Positions 51,388-62,700 of a stretch of 64,000 nt of DNA are shown here, in pieces. The DNA comes from Chelonoidis abingdonii (lineage: Eukaryota; Chordata; Testudines; Testudinidae): positions 135,072,620 to 135,136,619 of the forward strand of contig NC_133771.1 in assembly GCF_003597395.2 (NCBI RefSeq), given 5' to 3'. The first letter of the stretch is position 1; each line of letters opens with the position of its first letter. A model generated the notes under the pieces. The model made no database searches, was not told the origin of the DNA, and worked only from the letters and a program-made list of their open reading frames with translations. The position numbers were made by a program, and so were the translations under genes.

Positions 51388-51690
51388 TCAGGGAGGGTGA
51401 GGCCCTGTTCTAGCAGTAGAGGTGTGAAAACCAAGGGAGGAGAAACTGGTTCTGTAATTGGCAAGCCATTCACAGTCTTTGTTTAGTCCAGAGCTGATAG
51501 TGTCAAATTTGCAGATGAACTGAAGCTCAGCAGTTTCTCTTTGAAGTCTGGTCCTGAAGTTTTTTTGCTGCAGGATGGCCACCTTAAGGTCTGCTATAGT
51601 GTGGCCAGGGAGGTTGAAGTGCTCTTCTACAGCTTTTTGTATATTGCCATTCCTGATATCTGATTTGTGTCCATTTATCCTTTTCCAAGC
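51388..51690 (-). pseudogene. Penelope-like element protein, C-terminal (GIY-YIG region) fragment
   Basis: The open frame reads RINGHKSDIRNGNIQKAVEE, then HFNLPGHTIADLKVAILQQK, ETAELQFICKFDTISSGLNK and DCEWLANY. The ...GHKSDI...HF..PGH...DLK... pattern is the GIY-YIG endonuclease end of Penelope-like polyproteins. The reverse transcriptase and the GIY-YIG motif itself lie upstream and are absent. About 15 residues before RINGHK (51726-51690) look like flanking sequence rather than PLE. The fragment is open to its stop but cannot act alone. Confidence 0.82.
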
Positions 51691-52394
51691 AGTCAATAAA
51701 ATGTAAGGACAATCAGAACCAAGCAATTCTAAAAGAACCTAGCCAGGTCCAGGACCATGATTAGCAAAACTGTATGACTTTCCATGTGTGAAAGTCTGAG
51801 CAATTTGAAATGATCTTTTTTTTTTGGCTGTTTGGTGTTCTGTAATGTAATTTAAATGAAAATCCAGGATTATAACTGGAATGCAGGATATTAGTTACCA
51901 ACTGTTTGTAACTTAACTTTCATATGTTTAGGAAATGCTGAATAGTTAGTGATTTTTTTCTGTATTACTTATCAAAACAACTGAAAATGTGATTATATTG
52001 TATTATTTTGACAAAATTTTCAGAATTTTTCGGTGCAGAATCCCCCCAGGGGTAGTTTCTGAAGCACTGTAAAGTATCTTTTCTTAAAGGCATAGACCAG
52101 ATATTCAGCATAAACTGGCAGATTTACAACAAGTTAGGATCTCACCTATATTACGTGTTAGACCACTTCAAATCAATTTTACCACACAGTTTGGTTTGTT
52201 GTTGCTGCCTCTTGGAACCCCATCAAATATTGAAGTTGAAAATTTTAAATTAAACCTAAATTGATTTTAAATGAAATAATCAGAAGCCTTTCTAAACAAT
52301 TTTTTAAAAAGAAAGACATTTAGGGTTTTCAAACACACCCTTTAAAACACTGTCACAATTATTACACTTTGTAGATTAAAATACAAATAACTCC

Positions 52395-52400
52395 TTTATT
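52395..52400 (-). terminator. ARV1: Candidate ARV1 polyadenylation signal
   Basis: The minus strand reads AATAAA here, about 575 bp after the ARV1 stop. It is plausible by position only; no transcript data were available. Confidence 0.35.
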
Positions 52401-52971
52401 GTTTTGGCTTGTTTCACAAATATCCAAGAATGAAGCTTAGTCTGTCCATTGTAATTGTACTGTACTACGGAGCAGTCAATTCTGGCCATACTTAGTTCTT
52501 TATCTGTTCATGACTCTTAGGAAAACAAAACCAGTACTTTCTCAATTTCAATTTTCTCAATTACTCCTTTTCTCTCCTAAGGAAAATATCTCATTCAGCT
52601 CCTTCTGAAAAAACATCTGAAGTAGTGATTGGTGGTAGTACTGAAATTATTAGCCTTCATTTTTCTGTTACAGCTGGATCTATGGAAGCTATTAGGCTAG
52701 TGGCTCACACATATTTTTGGTGTGAAAGTAAGCAAGTTTAGACTGACATTTTCTGGTATAACACATACAGTTGCCAGACTACTGGAGTTTTCCATTTTAA
52801 ATCATAACTGTTTCCAGTCAATTACCATGGAAAGTTTTTGTTCATAAAACTATTTGAGGCTGATTTGAGGCTTGCTGTAGGAGGATAATTCTTTGAGAAT
52901 GTACCATGTTGGTTTTTCTTTAGATTTTCAAAATAATCCAAGTTTTAGAAAATGGACACTGGGCTGCCTTT

Positions 52972-53078
52972 TCAAACATTCCATCCCATTCTCTGGAAGA
53001 AGTAGACTATACCATTTTCCAAAATTAATCCACTCAAGATGGCCAACAAAGTGAGCGTTTGGCTTAAATTCAAGGTAA
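52972..53078 (-). CDS. ARV1: ARV1 last coding exon, ending in an early TGA
   Basis: The acceptor TTTTGCAG precedes the exon. It continues codon AGA-G|TT into [20 protein letters not shown], then [15 protein letters not shown] and TGA (52974-52972). This is the last membrane segment and juxtamembrane end of ARV1. The mammalian protein I recall runs about 12 residues further (GSDYAIFKSQDF). After the TGA the frame reads K-GSPVSIF-TAA-NLD, a recognisable but broken relative of that tail. So the protein ends early here, or the shorter end is native. Confidence 0.88.
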
Positions 53079-53704
53079 CTGCAAAAGAAAACAGAACAAA
53101 ATGCTCAGTATGTCCAATAGTTGCATTACTGTGAGAGAGGTTTAAACAGTTTGGTCAAAACCTCTCTGATGTCCATGGAAAGTTTGCGTGAGGCTTTTGA
53201 TCAATATGTATATTTAAGCAGGTCATACAGAAAAGATCTGCTTTAAGATTCTATGCACACCTGGGAAGAAAATGCCTCCTTAAAAGCTAACATACAATTT
53301 TCAGCTTCAGTAAAAATGATGACAATCAAACTAAATATATGTTACAATATTACACAAATCATGAATTCTACTTTCCTTCTATGTCTGAGTGACCCATATT
53401 GAGTTGCCTCAATTTGTACCTGATTTGCACCTACAGAGACAATTATTGTGAGATAAGTTTAAGTTTTCCACACACATTTTCTGCTTCATTCACTTTTGAT
53501 GAAAGGTCCAGTGTTAAAATTTTAGGCTAAAACAAACAAACCAACAAACCACCCCTATTTCAACAATACTTCAGACATGAAACATTGTTTTTTTAAATCA
53601 CTGAAAAAGTAAGTAGAACAATGTATAGTGGTAACTTATGTAACAGCAACAGTATCTCTTACATTTAACAGATATTATACTAATAAACAGAAGCAGAAAA
53701 GTAC

Positions 53705-53929
53705 CTCTAATCCCTTGAGAGTTTGATGTCAGGACAAATACTTTTATGAGTTTGAGGCACAAAGGCGTATAGTCGTGTTCCCAAATAACAGCTGGAATCA
53801 ATAGAAGTTTTCCATAGCTAGACAACAGCAGGGCTTTCAGAAGAAAGATGAAGTCTGACTTTGTTTTCAGGCTCTCAGGTCTTGCTAGCCAAAGGGCAGT
53901 AAAGATGCCAACCAAAAATGCAGTTTGTT
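53705..53929 (-). CDS. ARV1: ARV1 coding exon (membrane domain)
   Basis: The acceptor TTCTACTCAG and donor GAG|GTACTT bound 225 bp. It completes codon G|AA and reads [40 protein letters not shown] and [20 protein letters not shown], ending LTSNSQGIR. The [21 protein letters not shown] block is the most conserved part of animal ARV1, and two hydrophobic segments flank it. The open frame running on into flanking intron on both sides is not coding there. Confidence 0.95.
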
Positions 53930-55775
53930 CTGAGTAGAAAATGGGACACACCAAATCAAAACCTTTCTTGATTAATCTTAGTGAAATGACAAGTGCCAAA
54001 TACAATTGAGCTTCTATTTAAAGAAAATTTAATAATCGGTTATGAACAAAACATCCTCTCATTGCCTCTACACCCACCATATATCTTTATTAACCTAGCC
54101 AAGCATGACTCATTCTACCAATAACCCAAATCAGTCCAATCTCCAGCAAAAGGATTCAGTCACTTCTATCTATATGACTGCACACGACAGGAAAATGAAT
54201 CTGCAAACTTTTCTCCGTTTCTACTTTTCCTTCCTGAATACAGCCTGTCTTTTCAGCTAGTCTTTATCCTGTTTAGCCCATGTCATCACTAGGTATGTTC
54301 CCTGAAAGGTTAGCAACAAAGAATCTTTTGGCTCAGTGAAGAACACAAAGGCTCAGTGTGTTACTGAACTAGTAGGCCTTCCCTAAACTAGTAGCTTTTG
54401 GATTAATTCACCATCAGTGCTGCTCTAGCAATGGTAGCATTGGAGGAAGTGCTAGCAAAGACCAAGCTCAGACACACTTTTACCACTCTTTAATAAAACC
54501 TGCTCAGAGCAACGTTAGATACAGCAATATAAACACCAATCCTTATCTACAGTAGCACTTTTGCTGAGGATATGCACAGGTGATGAATTAGTTAGTTTTT
54601 GGTAACATAGCTATACCCCTAGACTGAAGTTATTAAGGGTTCTCTCAACTTTGAAGTTTATGGCCCTATTAGATGTGTCTAAATTAGACAGAAGTACCAC
54701 AAGGATTTAAATATACTTTAAAAGAAAGTTAAATTTTTATTTTTTCCCCTTCTGTTGTTTCAAATGCACTTTTAGAAGCTTGGAAACAACAACATCTCTT
54801 CCCTACCTACCAGGCTTGTCATTGTTCAATCTGACAAATGTTTTAAAAAAATTTATTTAAGGTTCAGAAGTCAACATGTTTTTTCCTGGTTACTTTATTT
54901 TCATAAGCATCATCATCAATATCATCTCAACTCTAGGAATAAGCTTTGCAGTGAATCAATATGTAAGGAATTGATTTTTCCAGTTGCTAATTGCCTCTAC
55001 AGTAAAAGAATTAAAATAACATTTGTCCAGTCAGGAGAAGTGGTTTTAGTTTTCTTTTCTCTCTTTCTCAATGGCATGTAAAACAAACTAGCTATAAAGA
55101 ATCCATACAATATTTCTCAAAGTTTCCTAACATTTTTAGAATAGGACAAATTCTAAACTTGAACTACTAATAGGATGCATTAAACAGGTTATATTTAGAA
55201 GCAGTATATTTTGGACTGATTTGGCTTCAACATGGGGAAAGGCAACTGGCATTAAAATGTTATGGTGGGCAATCTAAAAAGACACAAAGTACGTCGCAGA
55301 ACATGTTCGTTAACTGATATTTGAATCAATTATACCTTACATAAAATGCAGCATGCTGCTTATAGCTTAGAATAAGGCATAGCTGTCCATTACCCCTTAT
55401 AAACAACACCATGTAAATGGATGCCTATTCAGACCTAGTATTCTGAAATACTGTCATCGTCTGGCACTTTGATATTTAATGCTGATCACCCCAGACTGCA
55501 CTGCAATCAGGTGATTGCCATGTACAGTGGCATTAAAGGAAGGCAGGAAACAGAATATGAATAAATGAAGTAATTTATGTTGTGCTATTTTTTCCTGAAG
55601 AACCACAGAAATGTTTTCAACTGTCTACATATAAATCTATCAGAGAAATCACTCAGCCACCTCTGGGGTGGAATATGTCATGCATTCTGTACTAGCAAAT
55701 TCTTCAATGTATTCATCTTTAAGATTTAATATAAAAGATCGTTTGATAATGATATGAAATAATCATAGTTCTCAC

Positions 55776-55929
55776 CTAAAGAAGCAATTCCAAACATTCT
55801 ATAAAAATCCCATTCTTTGGCATATCTGATCAAGTCATCAGGGTCTGTGTTTTGGCTTGAATCCTGTAGCTGCAGCCACCTGATATAAGCTTCACAAAGC
55901 AAACAAAATATGCAAAGCTTCCCATGAAT
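55776..55929 (-). CDS. ARV1: ARV1 coding exon (IHGKL to IASL)
   Basis: The acceptor ATATCAG and donor TTAG|GTGAGA bound 154 bp. It reads [20 protein letters not shown], then [20 protein letters not shown] and [11 protein letters not shown], ending one base into the next codon. The first part is a hydrophobic segment of the ER membrane protein. Phase agrees with both neighbouring exons. Confidence 0.95.
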
Positions 55930-56479
55930 CTGATATGAAAGAATGTTGACAGCATCAGTATTAAGTATTTTAATTCAAGATCATCTCTTAGCATCTCTAG
56001 GCACACAAGTGAGGTAGCTTTATTACTTTTGCTCAAGAATAGAAACAAATGACCTTTGTTCAGTTCTACCAGATTAGGACACTTTTTAACAACAATTAGC
56101 TGCTTTAACATATTAGCCCAGTTGGAGAGTTTGGGCTGGACATGTCATACGAGCAGCTCAGGGCAGAAGAAAGCATAAAGTTGTGGTATGTGAGTGTGTT
56201 TGGATGTGGAGGGGAAAAGGGGCTCAATGCAAGCATAATTCAGTGTCTCAAACAGAGCTTAAACTATCACCAGAAAAATGTGACTGTAAAAAAAAAAATG
56301 GCACAGGGTGTGTGTGTCCAAAATAAATGTGTATCCATATTTAATGTGCCTGGTTTAAAAATAAAGTAATCTTCCATCACTAGCAATAGGAAAACTCAGT
56401 CAGAGATGCGACTATCAGCCTAGTTCAGGGATAGTCTATTTTTTGTCCAGTTCCAAATTTCTTGGTCAAAGTATAGTCA

Positions 56480-57300
56480 AGATTCAGACATCCATCCAGC
56501 TCCCCTCCCCTCCCCCGCCCTGTGCTTCCCAATTGCCTGCTAGCTCCCTGCCCACAGAGTTAGGTGATCTTATTTCCCTAAACTGAAAACAGGATGCATG
56601 GGGCTGGCCTGAGCCACCTGGCATTGCTGCTTTCCCCCCCACAAAATGTTTCCCCATGCCCCCAGTTGAGCCAAATAGCAGAAATGGAGTGGGAGGGAGA
56701 GGCATGGGTATGGGCTGGGACCTGGGCAGCCAACCAGGGTGTGAATGTATGCTTTTTGAGCTTGGAGCCAGGAGGTGAAGCTATTGGACTATGATCCATT
56801 GGGGACTGGGTAACAGAGGGACAAGAAGGAGGCTCTGGGTCACAGGAGGGACCAAGGAGACTCCAGATAGCAGCCTGGGGAGATAGGGGGAGGCTGGGAT
56901 GTGGCAGAAGTGGGTAACTGGAGGTGGACTGGGGAGGTAAAGAAGCCAGTTGGGGCTGGAAAGTGCTCCAGGGACTGGCACCAAAGGACAGGGGGGTGGG
57001 GAAGACATGAGGCCAGGGCGGGTGGACGGGCTCCAGCGAGCTCTGAGGGCAGGTGGGCACAAGGCCTGGACGGGTTCTGGGGAGGGGGACCTGAGGCTGG
57101 GGGGTGGGCTCCAGAGACTGCTTGGGGGCAGGGAGCAAGAGGATGGCATGGGGCGGTGGGCTCTGGGGACCGCTGGGAACACAAAGCATAGCTCTGCATG
57201 GCTCCGGCCCCAGCCCCAGCCCTGGTCCCAGCCCCAGCCCCAGCCCACGTGTAGAGGCGACACGTAGCTGTGGCTAGTGGGGAGGAGGCAGGGGGAACGG
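56480..57300. repeat. GC-rich low-complexity block inside an ARV1 intron
   Basis: The + strand is purine-rich (GGGGAGG, TGGGGGC) and ends in CCCAGC runs (57199-57245). Long proline- and glycine-rich frames on both strands, up to 203 codons, are compositional artefacts with no family resemblance. Its likely origin is a G-rich interspersed repeat. Confidence 0.55.
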
Positions 57301-57788
57301 ATGAAAGGTTCTGCAGGGGGTCACATCATCCCCCCCCTAAATTCTCAGGGAGCCCAAAAACAAGGAGAGCGCCCCCTATGTCTGCTGCACAGGGAAGGAG
57401 GAAGCAGCAGGGCGGCTGGCTGAGCTCCTCCTCCTCCTGGAATCCCATGCATTGCCTCTGCTTCCACGTCTCCCTCCTGCCCCCACTCACCTTGGTGGAT
57501 GATCGGCAAAGCAGGCAGCAGCACTGGGACTCCAACAGCAGGAAAGGCAAAGCAGCCCCACCGGGGGCAGGGAGAAGAGCTTAGTTGGATGCCCTGCTAC
57601 CTCCCAATGCTGCATGTACCCTTTGCTGAGCAGTACCAGAATTTGAGGCCTTGAAAGTCTGTTTCCCATTCAGAGCCGAAATTAGTGAGCTAAGAGTCAG
57701 ATATTTTCGTAGTGTGGTTAGTTTGATTACAAGATATACGTGAGTCCTGCTTTCTTGGGCAGAGGTATTCACAGACAAATCCCTCTTA

Positions 57789-58452
57789 GGTCTGGTCTGC
57801 ACACAAAGCTGTGCCAGTATAACTAAAGGTGTGAAACTGGTGCAACGTTTGTGTGTATTCTATCAGTTTAAAACTGGTTACATAATTTTACAGGTGCAAG
57901 CAAAACTAGTACAAGCCAGGTTTAAGCCATATAAGAGTCCACACAAGAGGTCTATAAAATCATGACTGGTGTAGAAAAAGTAGGTAAGGAAGTGTTGTTT
58001 ACTACTTCTCATAACACAAGAACTAGGGATCACCAAATGAAATTAATAGGCAGCAGGTTTAAAAACAAATAAAAGGAAGTATTTCTTCACACAATGCACA
58101 GTCAACCTGTGGAACTCCATGCCAGAGGATGTTGTGAAGGCCAAGACCATAACAGGATTCAAAAAAGAACTAGATAAATTCATAGAGGATAGGTCCATCA
58201 ATGGCTATTAGCCAGGATGGGCAGGAATGGTGTCCCTAGCCTCTGTTTGCCAGAAGCTGGGAGTGAGCGCCAGGGGATGGCTCACTTGATTACTTGTTTG
58301 GTTCATTCCCTCTGGGGCACCTGGCACGGGAGGCCACTGTCAGAAGACAACGTACTGGGCTGAATGGACCTTCGGTCTGACCCAGTAGGGCCATTCTTAT
58401 GTTAACTAAACCAATTTCAGTTAGATTGGTGCAATTTCTGAATATAGATAAG
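57789..58452. mobile_element. MITE split by a CR1 insertion
   Basis: The left end reads GGTCTGGTCTGCACACAAAG and the inverted right end AAGGGCTTATCTATATTCAG. The MITE halves (57789-57945 and 58403-58452) are separated by the CR1 3' end, which must be the younger insertion. Confidence 0.6.
57946..58402 (+). mobile_element. CR1 LINE 3' end
   Basis: The text runs TCTATAAAATCATGACTGGT, CTTCTCATAACACAAGAACT, ATGAAATTAATAGGCAGCAG, GTCAACCTGTGGAACTCCAT, TAGCCAGGATGGGCAGGAAT and GACCTTCGGTCTGACCCAGT, ending CCATTCTTATGTT. This is the well known CR1 3' tail and is better preserved than the copy at 24745-25446. Confidence 0.9.
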
Positions 58453-58651
58453 CCCTTTCAGAAGCCTCAAGACATCTCTATCCTGTCTCCAGAAGCAGGT
58501 ATTTTGCCCCTCAAGTCTTATTGCTTAAACTCTGTGCTCCTTTTCACCCGGGAAATCACTAGTCCACAATTGCTCACCAAGATCACACAGCCTAGAATGA
58601 TGACCCTGAGTGACTAACTTTCCTTTTGTGCAGCTGCTCTGCAGCACAAAG

Positions 58652-58885
58652 GGCTTGTCTACACGGTGTGATAATGCACACTAGAAGGGTATGAATTCTA
58701 AAGTGCACCAAAGTGTTGTGCATTAACTGGCTTATGTAAACCCTGCTGGTGTGCATTAAGAGTTTTAGCAGGAACTTTTTGTGCACATCAGCAGGGTTTA
58801 CATTGGCCAGTTAGCGTGCTACACTTTAGTGCACTTTATAATTCACACCCCTGCTGTATTCATTGTTGCACTGCATAGACATGCA
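58652..58885. mobile_element. Long palindromic MITE, about 234 bp
   Basis: The left half (GGCTTGTCTACACGGTG, AAAGTGCACCAAAGTGTTG, AACCCTGCTGGTGTGCA) repeats inverted in the right half (TGTGCACATCAGCAGGGTTT, ACACTTTAGTGCACTTTA, CATAGACATGCAC). The centre lies near 58768. It could fold as one long hairpin if transcribed within the ARV1 intron. Confidence 0.8.
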
Positions 58886-59660
58886 CATAGGAACTTCAGA
58901 ATTTCAACTGCCAGACACATGAAAGTGCTTTAACCCACACAATACTCTCAATAGCTCTCTGGGTCGTGTCATTGCATGGCAGCTTTAGCTCTTTCTACAG
59001 CATTTCACCGTGGGTACTTATGTATCAGCGATTCCTAACATGCAAGCCATCATCATCATTTGCCATAATTTTTGTAACTTGTTTTACTGCAGTAGAGGAA
59101 GCCTGTAAAAGAGTAATACTAGTCTTTTCTAGTATAGTAATATGTTAGTATTGTACCTTATATTACTGCTGAATTTAAAAAGCTGCATTTCTAGTGGTGA
59201 TTGTAATAAGCAATTTGCAGCAGAAGCAGACCTCTTCCAAAGGCTCTGTTCAGAAAACAGACTACTGAAATATGGCCCCTTCTTGTTCAACAGCTCTGCT
59301 CCTTGTCTGTATTCCAAATCACGTGCGCTCACTCTTCTGACAAAAATGAGTTTAACTCTTGCAAGCAATATCTTTAATCTGACAGCTGTGTTTGCTAACT
59401 CTATCTGGATGGTAGCTCTCCTAGCAGCAGCTACGGAGTTTAGTATTCCACATGCTTTGTTTACAGCATTAGACCCTTAATTTGGGCAGAGAACGAAATA
59501 GTAGTTAAACTTTTTAGGACTTGTGGAGGGGCAGGAGAAAGAAAATAAACTCTTAGGGCAGCTACTAAATCTTGTTTTTACTGTGATTCTTATTTACTTG
59601 TCATCAGAGTCTCATACATAGTGTACAAAGCCAAAGGAAGAAAAAGACCCAACAACTTAC

Positions 59661-59780
59661 ATTTATTTGTGTATTGAAAAGAATATGCCTGTAAGCCTGT
59701 GTTTTGCATAAGATGGCATTAATCAAGATGATAACAGGATCATACTCAATGTACTTGTCCACAGGTTTCTGGCAGGATTT
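59661..59780 (-). CDS. ARV1: ARV1 coding exon (end of zinc-binding domain)
   Basis: The acceptor AATTTCAG and donor AAAT|GTAAGT bound 120 bp in phase 0. It reads [20 protein letters not shown], then [20 protein letters not shown]. The KSCQ Cys is the last ligand of the ARV1-type Cx2C zinc module; the other Cys residues are in exon 1. ARV1 acts in the ER membrane in lipid and sterol homeostasis and GPI-anchor synthesis. Together the four exons give 201 residues, against about 213 for the same part of the human protein. Confidence 0.95.
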
Positions 59781-62700
59781 CTGAAATTAATAAAGTAACA
59801 AGAAGTAAGAACAAGCAAACAAGCATGAGTTTATTTTAAAACCTGCTGTTTTTATTTGTTTACAGCAACACTATAGTGGCATCAAAGTATTTCTTAAAAT
59901 TATGTCAGGATTTCTATGATGAAGCCCCTCTTTGCAATAGATTTTAATTCAGGCAAAAAAGTTAGCTTCATTTTTTTTATCCTGGCATTCAAGCTTTCAG
60001 TTGGTTTCCCCACCCCAACAAAATAAAAGATATCAGCTATTTTTATATGTTCTAAAATAAAGTTCTGATTTATACATAACAATAAATTACACTTGGGTGT
60101 GCTACATGGTATTTTGGGACATCTCAGTCAGACAACGGAGTGCCTTCAAACATCTAAGAAATGCACCAGCATCGCTGATTTATATTTTCTTTTTTTAAAA
60201 AAAACTAACCCTATATTGCAATAATTTCTGTTACGTAAAGAAAGATAGTTCAGAGTAGAAAGCTAAGAGACAATGTTGGGAAAAGAACCCTCTTCCTTGT
60301 TGTGAAGCCCTTTCACAGTACAGTAAAGGCTGTGTCATCTGGCCCTGTATCAACCGGAATGCTCTATAAACCAGCATTTCTAATCTTCATAGAAAGTCTG
60401 GTTTATAGTCCGGTTGGTGTGGGGCCGGTAGGCTCCCTGGAAGGGTGACATGTCCGTGCTTCTCCTAGGCGGAGGAACGGCCATGAGGGGTTCAGAGTGT
60501 GTGTGGGGAAGGAGGGATGTGGGGCTGGACTGCAGGGCATGGGCTCTGGGAGGAGTTTGGGTGCAGGGTGTGTGGGTGCAGGGCAGGGAGTTGGGGCATG
60601 GGAGGGGGAGCGGGGTGCCAGATCTCAGAGGCGCTCACCTCAAGCGGCTCTCTGCAAGCAGCAACCAGTCCCTGCACCCCTAGGCAGAGGCGTGGCAGAC
60701 AGCTCTGCGCACTGCCTCCGCCCTTACCCAGCCCTGAGCACTCGCTCCACAGCTCCCACTGGCCGAGAACCTCCATTTTTAATCCTCTTATTGTTGGAGA
60801 GTTTAAGAATCCAAAAACAGTTAATGAAATTTACCAGAAACTTGACCCCATCTGCTCTCCCCTGCAGGGGCAAGGAGCAGAAGCTTGTCCTCGGCAGCCA
60901 AGCTTCCCCATCCCCGCTCTTTCCCCCAGCGTTGGTGCTTTTCCTGCCCTCCCCCTTCTTCCCTACGCCAATCAGCTGATGGGCCCTAGCGGAGGGGGGG
61001 GGAAAGTAGCAGCAGCGGCACGCAGCTCGTAGAGGAGCAGAGAAGAGGTAGGGATGGCCTTGGGGAAGGGGCTGAACGGGCATATCCCTTCCAGCCCCCT
61101 GCCATGAGCCACTCAGGCTGGTCAAAGCGTCACGGCAATACCAGAGAGATGAGCTGGAGTGCCAGCATGAGAAGCGCAGTGGGAAAGTAACTGAATACAA
61201 TTTATCAGGAAAGTATTGTCTTAAATGGAACAATTCTATCCTATTCTCAATTACAGTTAGTGACATCCTACTCCTGCTATATTTGCTTTCCACAGCTAAC
61301 TTATTATCAACTTTTCCATGAGTGATGTATCTGCAATATTGTATGCTAATATCTAAACTTATTGTTAATTTATCACCTAAAATTTGGATTGTTGCTAATT
61401 AGTCTATATGTATTTATGACTTTAAAAACAAACTTTGTGTGATAAGCTAAGCAGTACTACCCAGAATAATAGAGTATTATTTCTATAACATTAACATGAG
61501 GTTTAATAAATATTTTATCTGTTAAATGGAAATCAGAGAAACAACAGTGGGTGACTGGTAATACTTGCTTGACCAATTTCCTGTTAGTGAAAGAGACAGA
61601 TTTTTGAGCTTTACCAACCAAGCTTGAAAGGCATGTCTCTTCACCAACAGAAGCAGGTCAATAAAAAAATGTTACCTTAACTCACCTTGTCTCTCTACTG
61701 TCTTGGGACCAGCACAACTATAACACTGCAAAACATGGAAATCAAGTTTCGCTTCAAATACTATGCAGTTAAACAATGCAGATGTTTACGCCATGAAGCC
61801 AAGCACATCAGACTTATCACATCTCATAAAACTAAGTGGATTAGTCATGGTGACTATTTGATGAGTAACTTCAGTGAAACTCAGGAGCCTGTCCGGTGTC
61901 CAGAAAGTGGGACTGTTTTCCTCTGGTTCAGTATTAACAAACTGGTATTAAGGGTTCTGTTGATTCGGGGGGGGCATGTTCCAGATTGGATGGCAAAATG
62001 AGTACCTGGGCCAACTTGTGGTTATTAAAAAATTCAAGTTGTTTTGCCAAGAGTTGAGGGTGTTAATGCGGTGTCAAGTCCTATTTACAGTTTCTACTTT
62101 AAAATTCCCCATGATTGATTTTAATTGTATATGATATTCTTCACTTATCCTAACTATCATGCTTTTGCCACTGGCTACTACTGGGGCTTTCACCACACTT
62201 ATGTCCAGATTATTGTTCCCAGCTGCTGCTACAGGTTGCCATAATTGTACTGCTTCTGCTGCCTCCCCAACCCACACATGAAGGAACAAAACCAGGCTGT
62301 AAGGACTTCTTGGCTTCCTCTTTCTTAGTCTTATGACCTCCATTATATTAAGAACACAAGGTTTCAATGTTTATCAATTCCAAATTCGTCCTTGGTGTCC
62401 ACCAGATAAATGTAGCTATCTTCCCTGTATGTCAAAGGTATCCAAGTGTTTATTTGTGGGGGAGATTGTTTTTTACCTGAAAAAGTGCTTTCTTGCTATA
62501 CTGGTCTGTGAAGAGACAGCCAAGTCCAGGCAGACGTCTCTTCCTTTCTCTCCCCTGGGTATGGAAAACTGTCTGCAAAGACCAGTAACAAACAAAAATA
62601 AGTATGAAATATCTTTTGACTCCACTCCACCTGCTTTCACAAACCTATGCTAACATGGTGGTCTTGTATTGCTAGTCCCTTCCAACCTAAAGTTTAAATA

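Larger units (their letters stand above)
51190..51726 (-). mobile_element. 5'-truncated Penelope-like retroelement
   Basis: On the minus strand a PLE protein tail (51726-51388) is followed by about 70 bp of spacer. Then comes a terminal unit with a hammerhead core (51315-51273), ending CTACCCCTCTGATAC at 51190. The link between protein frame and terminal unit identifies the shorter copies at 9203, 31113, 35496 and 42174 as PLE derivatives. The 5' side is truncated around 51690, and no target duplication was fixed. Confidence 0.82.
50660..52066. repeat. Interspersed repeat interrupted by a PLE insertion
   Basis: CATATTTCTGTGCCCCCCCT (about 50702) and, at the other side, GGTGCAGAATCCCCCCAGGG (about 52032-52051) look like two parts of one element with CTGxGCCCCCC and GCAGAATCCCCCC ends. 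The PLE fragment at 51190-51726 lies between them. Element class and exact ends are uncertain. Confidence 0.4.

Noticed and set aside
53598..54005. A single 135-codon minus-strand gene
   Set aside because: Only 53929-53705 matches ARV1; the frame simply reads on into intron on both sides.
56578..57263. Proline-rich and glycine-rich frames of up to 203 codons on both strands
   Set aside because: They come from G/C-rich low-complexity sequence inside an ARV1 intron; no domain or splice context was seen.
60497..61293. Several frames of 160-189 codons
   Set aside because: They overlap each other on both strands within GC-rich repeats, and none resembles a known family.
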